From assembly GCF_900111555.1 (NCBI RefSeq), contig NZ_FOHZ01000006.1, positions 1 to 64,000 of the forward strand: 64,000 nucleotides of DNA, read 5' to 3'. Positions 57,542-64,000 of this stretch are shown piece after piece. The notes beneath the pieces were generated by a model. That model searched no databases. It saw nothing but the letters and a program-made list of their open reading frames with translations, and was not told the DNA's origin. The number at the start of each line of letters is the position of its first letter. Within the stretch, counting starts at the first letter, position 1. The DNA is from Marinobacter segnicrescens (GTDB taxonomy: Bacteria > Pseudomonadota > Gammaproteobacteria > Pseudomonadales > Oleiphilaceae). Position numbers and translations under genes: made by a program.

Positions 57542-59607
57542 GCCTAAAACCGTCGCTACTGCCCACCCGTGCCCTGCTGTGGCTGCTTTGTGGCTTCCTG
57601 TTGTTGCTGTTACCCCAGTGGGACCGGCTTCCGGTCTGGCTCGCCGCAGCCTGTATTGCACTGGCCGGCTGGCGGTGGCTGGCGCAGACCGGCCGGGCCC
57701 GTCTGCCGGGCAGATGGCTGAGGCTGGCCATTATGGGCACCCTGATTGCGGTCTACATCGCCACAGTCAGCGGTCGGTTCAGTGTCGATACGGCGGCCTC
57801 ATTCTTTGTGCTGGCGGTCGGCCTCAAGTGGCTGGAAACGGCCAACCGGCGGGATTTCTTTGTTCTGTTCTTCATCCTGGTATACCTGGCCACAGTGAAT
57901 TTCCTGTTTCGTCAGGACATTGGCTGGTCATTAGTGACCCTGGCCGGGGTGGTAGTGACCCTGGTGGCACTGCAACTGTTGCATACGCCTGCGGACAGCC
58001 GACACAGCTCATTCCATGGTCTCCGGCGCCTGGGCGGCATGCTCTTGAAAACCCTGCCGGTGGTGATCGCGCTGTTTGTGTTCTTCCCCCGTATGGCGCC
58101 GTTATGGAGTGTGCCCCTGGTTTCGGACCAGGCTCGAACGGGGCTGTCGGACTCCATGACGCCCGGGGATATTTCGAGCCTTGCGCAAAGCAGCGAGCGG
58201 GCGTTCCGTGTGACGTTCGCTGGCGAAACGCCCGAGCACAGAGACCGGTACTGGCGCGGCCTGATCCTTGACCGTTTCGATGGCCGTACCTGGAGTCAGT
58301 GGCAGCAGGAGCCCTATCGTCCCCTTGGCCGGGTCAACCGGGACGCAGGCCTCGAAGCGCTGGCTGACAATGAATACGATGTGCTGATGGAAGCCTCCGG
58401 CCAGCGATGGGTCTATGCGCTGGATAACTCCCGGCCGGTATCTGCCAATATTACGGAAGTTTCCGGGAGGGTATTCCGGCTGGAGCGGCCTGCGGATACC
58501 TCGGTGCGTTACCGTATGGAGCTGGAGCGGGAAACAGGCACGGCTGGCGAGCTCTCGCCTGCCGAGCGCCGCCAATACCTGCAACTGCCCCCGCAAGGCA
58601 ACCAGCGTAGCCGGCAGTTGGCCCGGGACCTGGCCATGGGTGCAGGCACGGACCTGGCCTTTGCCAACGCGGTGCTCAACCGGTTCCGGGAGCAACCCTA
58701 CTATTACACCCTGCGCCCACCGGCCATGCCAGACGACCCCGTGGACACGCTGTTGTTCGATGCCCAGCGAGGATTCTGCGCCCATTACGCCAGTGCCATG
58801 ACCTTCCTGTTGCGGGCCGCTGACATACCTGCGCGGGTCGTGGCTGGCTACCAGGGAGGCTCCCCAGGCCCCGACGAGGCCTACCTGATTATCCGCCAAT
58901 ACGATGCCCACGCCTGGGTGGAAGCCTGGATCGAGGAGCGGGGCTGGGTGCGCTTCGATCCGACGGCGGCGATCGCACCACAGCGGATCGAGTCTGGCCT
59001 GCGGGATGCTGTCGCCGAGGAGGGCTCGTTCCTGGAGGATAGCTGGGCATCCCCACAGCGTTATGGCGATCTTCCCCTGGTGCAGTGGGCGAGCCTGCAA
59101 CTGGACCGGATCAACTATAATTGGCAGCGCTGGGTTATTGGCTATCAGGGGCAGTCACAAATGGACCTGATGAGCCGTCTTCCAGGGAATATCGGACTCA
59201 GGGAGCTGGGCTACCTGACGGCCGGCCTGATGGGTGTTGCTTTGCTGGTGGCAGCGCTGGTCGCGGCGATTCGCCATGGCGGGGCAGCACGAACGGACCC
59301 GGCCGGGGTGCTGGTTTCACGGTGGACCCGGCTGTTGCAGAAGCGGGGGAGCACCGTACCGGCCGGGGCAACGCCGTTGGAGCTGGCCAGGATGACCGAG
59401 CAACAGGCGCCGGCAGCCGCTGCGGTCGCACGCGCCTTTGCCCGTGACCTTAACAATCATTACTATGGCTCCGGTTCCCGGTCGCGTCCCGGGCGCGGCA
59501 GCCACCGGTCAACCGAGCTGCGCCTGATGCGCCGGCGCCTGGCTCGCATCCGCCGGGAACTGAGAAAACGATCCACCGTACACGGGCCTGCGCAGCACCC
59601 GTCCTGA
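57538..59607 (+). CDS. TgpA-like membrane transglutaminase (DUF3488)
   Basis: The 689-residue protein has six or so N-terminal transmembrane segments (about 10-190), a periplasmic transglutaminase-like core with Cys (RGFCAHYASAMTFLLRAADIPARVVAGYQGG) and His/Asp (YDAHAWVEAWIEERGWVRFDPT), a last transmembrane helix near 560-585, and a basic C-terminus. In Pseudomonas TgpA is essential and linked to peptidoglycan. The start at 57538 follows the overlap with the DUF58 gene. Confidence 0.92.
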   Translation: MSLKPSLLPTRALLWLLCGFLLLLLPQWDRLPVWLAAACIALAGWRWLAQTGRARLPGRWLRLAIMGTLIAVYIATVSGRFSVDTAASFFVLAVGLKWLETANRRDFFVLFFILVYLATVNFLFRQDIGWSLVTLAGVVVTLVALQLLHTPADSRHSSFHGLRRLGGMLLKTLPVVIALFVFFPRMAPLWSVPLVSDQARTGLSDSMTPGDISSLAQSSERAFRVTFAGETPEHRDRYWRGLILDRFDGRTWSQWQQEPYRPLGRVNRDAGLEALADNEYDVLMEASGQRWVYALDNSRPVSANITEVSGRVFRLERPADTSVRYRMELERETGTAGELSPAERRQYLQLPPQGNQRSRQLARDLAMGAGTDLAFANAVLNRFREQPYYYTLRPPAMPDDPVDTLLFDAQRGFCAHYASAMTFLLRAADIPARVVAGYQGGSPGPDEAYLIIRQYDAHAWVEAWIEERGWVRFDPTAAIAPQRIESGLRDAVAEEGSFLEDSWASPQRYGDLPLVQWASLQLDRINYNWQRWVIGYQGQSQMDLMSRLPGNIGLRELGYLTAGLMGVALLVAALVAAIRHGGAARTDPAGVLVSRWTRLLQKRGSTVPAGATPLELARMTEQQAPAAAAVARAFARDLNNHYYGSGSRSRPGRGSHRSTELRLMRRRLARIRRELRKRSTVHGPAQHPS

Positions 59608-59620
59608 TTCGGAAGTCACT

Positions 59621-60628
59621 GTGAACGACATGCCCTGGCTGACGCCGGTACTTGAACATTTCGGACAGGCCCTGGATCAGGGACGTTTGCCCCATGCCAG
59701 CCTGGTTACCGGTGAACGCGGCGTGGGCAAGCGTCAGCTGGCTGAGCGAATTGCCGCATTGCTGGTTTGCGACCGTCGAGCGCCAGGTATGCGCGCCCCG
59801 TGTGGGGAGTGCCGGCAGTGTCAGTTACGGGCGGGTGAATCCCATCCGGATATCCGGCTTTACCAGCCCGAGAAATCCCGCATGATCCGCATCGACCAGG
59901 TGCGGTCATTGTCGCAGTTTGCGGTGGCATCACCCCAGGTGGCTGGGGTGAAGGTTGCCATTGTCCACCGGGCGGATCAGCTGAACATCAATGCCGCCAA
60001 CGCCTTGCTGAAAACCCTGGAGGAACCCGCGTCAGATGTGGTGCTGTTGCTCCTCCAGGAGAGCGGACGGCCAGTGCTTCCGACCATCCGGTCCCGCTGT
60101 CGTATCCTGCCAGTGGCAACCCCGCCGGCCGAAGAGGCGACCGCGTGGCTTGCTACAGAACTTAACGCCAGTGAAGGGGCGCCTGATCCGGAGCGCCAGG
60201 CCCTTGCGCTGTACCTGGCCGGCGGTGCTCCGAGACTGGCAATGGAGTTACTGGAGAGTGGCTTCCTCGACCAGCGGGACGCCGCCCTCGACGCTTTTCG
60301 CCAGTTTATGAAAGGCGCAATAACGGTTGCGATGACTGCCAGGGCGTTCCGGGACCTCGGTCACGAGGCCACCCTGAACCTGATGGAAGGGTGGGCCAAT
60401 GACCTGGCTCGCGTTATGGCGGGAGGCCTCGCCCGCGATCCGGGGATCGCAGAGGTGGTACGATACCTGGCCCAGTCGAATCCGCCTTGGCGCGCGCAGC
60501 AACTTGTCGACGCGATCCGGGACTCCCGGCGCGCGCTGGTGAATAATGTGAACCCGGAACTGGAGACTGATCGTCTGCTGATTCAGTGGCGGAGCCTGAT
60601 GCCTGGCCGGAGACGTTCGGCGGGCTAA
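59621..60628 (+). CDS. holB: DNA polymerase III subunit delta'
   Basis: The 335-residue clamp-loader subunit begins with GTG (VNDMPWLTPVLEHFGQALDQG). GERGVGKRQLAERIA replaces a Walker A that lacks catalytic function, a zinc site is formed by C50, C61, C64 and C67, and LLKTLEEPASDVVLLLLQES with TIRSRC supplies the SRC motif. It precedes pilZ, an order also seen in Pseudomonas. Unlike there, tmk is not adjacent upstream. Confidence 0.92.
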   Translation: MNDMPWLTPVLEHFGQALDQGRLPHASLVTGERGVGKRQLAERIAALLVCDRRAPGMRAPCGECRQCQLRAGESHPDIRLYQPEKSRMIRIDQVRSLSQFAVASPQVAGVKVAIVHRADQLNINAANALLKTLEEPASDVVLLLLQESGRPVLPTIRSRCRILPVATPPAEEATAWLATELNASEGAPDPERQALALYLAGGAPRLAMELLESGFLDQRDAALDAFRQFMKGAITVAMTARAFRDLGHEATLNLMEGWANDLARVMAGGLARDPGIAEVVRYLAQSNPPWRAQQLVDAIRDSRRALVNNVNPELETDRLLIQWRSLMPGRRRSAG

Positions 60629-60742
60629 GGGGCCAGTGTCACTCCGGCGGGAGGTTCAGGCCGGCCAATAATTATGAAGGGAGTGTGGCATCCTGTGACA
60701 CTACCGGTAACCTGAAAGAACGATAACAGCTGGAGGAACAAT

Positions 60743-61093
60743 ATGGGTCCTGGATTTGGCGCGCGCAGCGGTATTCTGACCCTGACCATCAAGGATAAGG
60801 CGGTGCTTTATGCAGCATATATGCCCTACATTCGCCAGGGGGGGCTGTTCATTCCGACCCAGAAGCAGTACCAGCTGGGGGATGAGGTTTTCCTGCTGCT
60901 TAACCTGATGGATGAGCCCGAGAAGATACCTGTCGCCGGCAAGGTGGTGTGGATTACACCCAGGGGTGCCCAGGGAAACCGGGCGGCAGGTATTGGCGTA
61001 CAGTTCAATGGTGAGGACGAAACCGCCCGCACCAAGATCGAAGCCTACCTGGCAGGGTCACTGAGTTCGGATCGGCCGACCCACACCATGTAG
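60743..61093 (+). CDS. pilZ: Type IV pilus protein PilZ
   Basis: The 116-residue PilZ-domain protein lacks the RxxxR arginine pair that binds c-di-GMP; the N-terminal part reads GILTLTIKDKAVLYAAYMPYIRQGGLFIPT. The second half has VAGKVVWITPRGAQGNRAAGIGVQF. This matches the original PilZ needed for type IV pilus assembly, which does not itself bind c-di-GMP. It follows holB, as in Pseudomonas. A GGAGGAAC site precedes the ATG. Confidence 0.92.
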   Translation: MGPGFGARSGILTLTIKDKAVLYAAYMPYIRQGGLFIPTQKQYQLGDEVFLLLNLMDEPEKIPVAGKVVWITPRGAQGNRAAGIGVQFNGEDETARTKIEAYLAGSLSSDRPTHTM

Positions 61094-61177
61094 GATGGGC
61101 TGAACTCGCCCGTAGCAACCCTGTGGCAACACCGGGCGTCAATGCCCGCAGTTCCTTTAGGAGGATGAACCGCGTCC

Positions 61178-62092
61178 ATGAACCTTTCCCTGTCTCCGGG
61201 CCCCCTGGCCGAAACCGAAGCAAGCTTCACCGAAATGCGCTGGCCGCTCAGGCACATTACCCTGGCAGGCCTGCACTGGCCCGCTTCCGGCGAGCCCCGG
61301 GACGGCCGCCCGGTCATCATGCTCCATGGCTGGCTTGATAACAGTCTCAGCTTCTGCCGGCTTGCACCGGGGCTTCGGCAGTTGGGTCCGCTCTGGGCCA
61401 TTGACCACGCCGGGCACGGCCATTCTGACCACCGGCCGGAAGGTCAGGGCTACATGCTGGCAGACTATGTGTCTGACGTGGCGGAGTTGCTGGAAACCCA
61501 TTTCAGCGACCATGAAACCGTCGATCTGGTAGGACACTCCCTCGGTGGCATCGTTGCCCTGCTGTTTGCAGCGGCGTTTCCGGAAAAAGTTCGCCGGCTG
61601 GTGATGATTGACAGCCTGGGGCCTATTTCCAAGGCGCCGGAGGAGGCGGTGAGCCAGCTTCGCCGCGGCATCCGCAAGCGTCTGGCTGGCTCCGGCACCA
61701 GCAACACATACCGTAGTCTGGAAGAGGCTGCCCGGCTGCGAACCGGGGGCCGCAACCCCCTGTCAGAAGACATAGCCCAGGTGTTGCTGTCCCGTAACCT
61801 TACTGAGGGTGCGGATGGGCTTCGCTGGCGTACGGATCCGCGGCTGAGACATCCCTCGGTAATGATGTTCACTGAAGAGCAGGTAATGGCATTTGTCGCT
61901 GCTGTGGAGGCGCCGACCCTGCTGGTTCGTGCCGAACATGGGCTGCTGGCCAGTTTCGATCGTTGGCAGGAACGTTTCGACACCCTGGCCGACGTGCGCT
62001 GCCTGGATATTGATGGCGGCCATCATTGCCACCTGGATGGTGACACGACTCCCGTTGAAGACGGCATACGTTCGTTCCTGTCCGAGAAGTGA
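61178..62092 (+). CDS. Alpha/beta hydrolase
   Basis: The 304-residue protein has the HGWLDNSLSF oxyanion segment near 51-60, the nucleophile elbow GHSLGG near 119-124 and the final ISDGGHH-like IDGGHHCHLDGD near 280-290. The acid residue is probably in LLVRAEHGLL. The substrate is unknown. It ends four bases within the GTG-overlap region of the next gene. Confidence 0.88.
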   Translation: MNLSLSPGPLAETEASFTEMRWPLRHITLAGLHWPASGEPRDGRPVIMLHGWLDNSLSFCRLAPGLRQLGPLWAIDHAGHGHSDHRPEGQGYMLADYVSDVAELLETHFSDHETVDLVGHSLGGIVALLFAAAFPEKVRRLVMIDSLGPISKAPEEAVSQLRRGIRKRLAGSGTSNTYRSLEEAARLRTGGRNPLSEDIAQVLLSRNLTEGADGLRWRTDPRLRHPSVMMFTEEQVMAFVAAVEAPTLLVRAEHGLLASFDRWQERFDTLADVRCLDIDGGHHCHLDGDTTPVEDGIRSFLSEK

Positions 62093-62100
62093 GAATTGCA

Positions 62101-63033
62101 ATGTCTGTCTGTAGTAGCCGTCATTCGCTGTCCAGCCGCCTTGCGCTGACCCTGTTTGCCTCGCTGTTGCCCTGGCTGCAGGCGGAAGCCAGTGTCCTGC
62201 TGGCGTTTCCCCAGGCGGAACTCGAGGAGGAACGGGTCCGGTCCTCGTCGTCATATCGCGTGATGCTGAGCCCCATCCGTGAGGTTGGTTCCGAGCTGCG
62301 TGCGGAGAATTCCGTACGCCTGGCTGTGGAAGGTAGCGGCCAGCTCTTCAGGATGGCTCCTGGTATCACCCGCCAGGATGCACGACGCTGGTACCTGGAA
62401 CAGCTGCAGAATCGAGGTGCGTCCATCCTGTTCCAGTGTAGCGGGCGGGAATGCGGGCGCAGTAACGTCTGGGCAAACCAGGTATTCGACCTGTCGACGC
62501 TTTATGGCCGTGACGCACAGCAGGAGTACCTGGTGGCGGGTTTTGAGGACGGCGAAGGTGGCCGGTGGCTGGTGGTGCTCTATACCGTCACCCGCGGCAA
62601 CCAGCGGGAGTACCTGTGGCTCGAGCAATTGCAGCTGGCGGACGATGCCGTTTTACCTGGCCTGGATGGTGAAGGCGGTCGACTGGCCGGCCCGGTCATC
62701 GTGCCCTGGGAAGGGAGTGTTAGCGTAAGTTTCGAGTGGGGTGCTGAAAGCCAGCGTATACTGGACAGTATGGCTTCGGACCCGAATGCCCGCATCGTGA
62801 TTGCCGGTTTTTCCGGACTCGAACCGGGGGAGACCCTGGAAGCGGCAACCGATCGGGCCGAGCGGGCAGCCAACACCATGTCGGACCTGCTAGACAGGTC
62901 CGGACTGTCCAGCTCACGGCATATCGTCCGGGCTATCGGTCCACTGGTACGGTTCTCGACACCGGAACGCCCCGAGAACCGGATCGAAATCCTCGTAATC
63001 AGGCCCCCGGAAGGAAGTAGTGGTAATGAGTGA
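62101..63033 (+). CDS. DUF4892 family exported protein with OmpA-like C-terminus
   Basis: The 310-residue protein has a signal peptide (1-31, ending LQAEASV). The DUF4892 region includes YLEQLQNRGASILFQCSGRECGRSNVWANQVF with two cysteines. The C-terminal part (about 215-305) resembles OmpA peptidoglycan-binding domains (ILDSMASDPNARIVIAGFSG...TDRAERAANTMSDLL...IEILVI). The start at 62101 was preferred over a GTG at 62089 that overlaps the hydrolase gene. Confidence 0.85.
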   Translation: MSVCSSRHSLSSRLALTLFASLLPWLQAEASVLLAFPQAELEEERVRSSSSYRVMLSPIREVGSELRAENSVRLAVEGSGQLFRMAPGITRQDARRWYLEQLQNRGASILFQCSGRECGRSNVWANQVFDLSTLYGRDAQQEYLVAGFEDGEGGRWLVVLYTVTRGNQREYLWLEQLQLADDAVLPGLDGEGGRLAGPVIVPWEGSVSVSFEWGAESQRILDSMASDPNARIVIAGFSGLEPGETLEAATDRAERAANTMSDLLDRSGLSSSRHIVRAIGPLVRFSTPERPENRIEILVIRPPEGSSGNE

Positions 63034-64000
63034 CACCCCAAAGCCCAGCCCCCCTGCAAAATCCGGGGGGGCGGAGCAGGTCGGAGCGGTCAGCGTCGGG
63101 CAGGGTTCATTACCCCAGGAGACCGGTCGTAAAACCGTTGCCCTGGCACTTGGCTCCGGAGGTGCCCGCGGCTATGCCCATATCGGTGCCATCGAGGTGC
63201 TCAGTGAGCGCGGTTACGACATTGTCGCTATTTCCGGCTGTTCCATGGGGGCACTGATTGGCGGCGTCCATGCTGCGGGCAAACTACAGGCCTACAAGGA
63301 CTGGGTGACCGGTCTTGGACAGTTTGATGTGTTGAAACTGCTCGACCTTACCCTCAACTCCGTGGGGGCTATCCGCGGAGAGAAAGTATTCTCGGTAGTC
63401 AGGGAAATGCTCGGGGATACCCGCATTGAAGACTTGCCCCTTGCCTATACGGCCGTTGCGACGGACCTGCTGAGCCACAAGGAGATCTGGTTCCAGGAAG
63501 GTCCATTGGACCAGGCGATTCGTGCGTCTATTGCCATACCCGGCCTGATTACCCCGGTCGTGATGAACGGGCGGGTGCTGGTGGACGGTGCACTGCTTAA
63601 TCCGCTGCCAATCATGCCGACCATCTCGGCCCATGCAGACCTGGTGTTTGCGGTCAATCTCAGTGGTGAGGATGACGCAGGCCGGCGTATACCTGATGCG
63701 GCCTTTCATCCGGTAACAGACGACAGTGAGCTGGATGAATGGGTCGGCAAGGTCCGGGACAAGGCATCGCGCTGGTTTGACTGGGATGTCCTGAAGAGTT
63801 TTGGCGGCTGGCGCGATAATGGCGTACCGGACAAGGCCGGCACTCCGGAAGAAAAGCTGGAGGAGGAGATGAGGGACCAGGCCGAACAGAAACCCGCGGC
63901 ACGCCAGGACCCCTGGGCTGAGACCGGCACCATCAATTGGGAAAAACTGGGTATTGGCAAGTTCGATATCATGAACCTGACAATCGAAACGATGCAGAGC
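63026..64000 (+). CDS. Patatin-like phospholipase, RssA-like, truncated by the window
   Basis: The frame starts at the ATG at 63026, overlapping the previous gene by 8 bases, and stays open to the window edge (325 residues). After a Pro/Gly-rich N-terminus comes the patatin core: oxyanion loop ALGSGGARGYAHIG near 42-55, nucleophile elbow GCSMG (G-x-S-x-G) and the catalytic Asp of VDGALLNPLP. It would hydrolyse lipids. The C-terminal end is outside the window. Confidence 0.92.
   Translation, partial: MSDTPKPSPPAKSGGAEQVGAVSVGQGSLPQETGRKTVALALGSGGARGYAHIGAIEVLSERGYDIVAISGCSMGALIGGVHAAGKLQAYKDWVTGLGQFDVLKLLDLTLNSVGAIRGEKVFSVVREMLGDTRIEDLPLAYTAVATDLLSHKEIWFQEGPLDQAIRASIAIPGLITPVVMNGRVLVDGALLNPLPIMPTISAHADLVFAVNLSGEDDAGRRIPDAAFHPVTDDSELDEWVGKVRDKASRWFDWDVLKSFGGWRDNGVPDKAGTPEEKLEEEMRDQAEQKPAARQDPWAETGTINWEKLGIGKFDIMNLTIETMQS

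Noticed and set aside
58102..59100. 332-codon minus-strand frame opposite the TgpA gene
   Set aside because: Antisense shadow of a conserved transglutaminase domain; no family likeness.

Overview
The window is a high-GC bacterial chromosome segment. Almost all of it is housekeeping or conserved accessory genes of a marine gammaproteobacterium, most like Marinobacter. That assignment is inference from gene order and protein families: ffs-dnaX-ybaB-recR, rnd-ycgL-ycgN, cysB next to cysH and thrH, gspA/gspB next to dinG, holB-pilZ, PrsK/PrsR and MlaA. No CRISPR array, tRNA, rRNA or prophage was seen.

Layout. At 1-493 a partial IS630-type element has cut off a small exported glycine-rich protein. 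1-10 kb holds single genes: mscL, an atypical SDR, rsuA, a DUF486 protein, a P-loop protein, a UbiA/MenA-like prenyltransferase, an MFS carrier, two classical SDRs, an APP1-type phosphatase and a DUF2897 protein. 10-15 kb carries rarD and a complete sulfate uptake operon (binding protein, cysT, cysW, cysA). 15-20 kb has a divergent TetR/DUF2855 pair, a host-attachment-family protein, an IF-2B-like protein, a lytic transglycosylase and a lone prpD. 20-26 kb is one minus-strand run: acyltransferase, degenerate epimerase, PrsK histidine kinase and PrsR sigma-54 activator. 27-34 kb holds a 2OG-Fe oxygenase, the 4.5S SRP RNA, the dnaX-ybaB-recR replication/repair set and rnd-ycgL-ycgN.

33-38 kb contains a MoxR/von Willebrand factor A cluster: an anchored VWA protein, a MoxR AAA+ ATPase and a CoxE-like VWA protein. 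Between 38.9 and 39.4 kb is a 590-base gene-free stretch. It has an orphan minus-strand intrinsic terminator preceded by four GGA motifs, a candidate Csr/Rsm-type small RNA. 39-46 kb has fadD, hrpA and a KAS III-like enzyme. 46-52 kb has mlaA, gspA, gspB and dinG. 52-56 kb has cysB, cysH, thrH and pabB. 56-61 kb has a DUF58/TgpA pair without an adjacent moxR, then holB and pilZ. The window ends with a hydrolase, a DUF4892 protein and a truncated patatin-like phospholipase.

Links between genes. Sulfur assimilation is spread over two loci (uptake at 11-15 kb, CysB and CysH at 52-54 kb). Fatty-acid and lipid handling recurs (fadD, KAS III, MlaA, LPLAT acyltransferase, APP1, patatin). MoxR/VWA/DUF58/TgpA components are split over two loci 20 kb apart. 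No wholly new multigene system could be demonstrated. The best candidates for novelty are the orphan small RNA locus, the acyltransferase-epimerase-PrsKR run and the MoxR/VWA cluster with an altered MIDAS motif.
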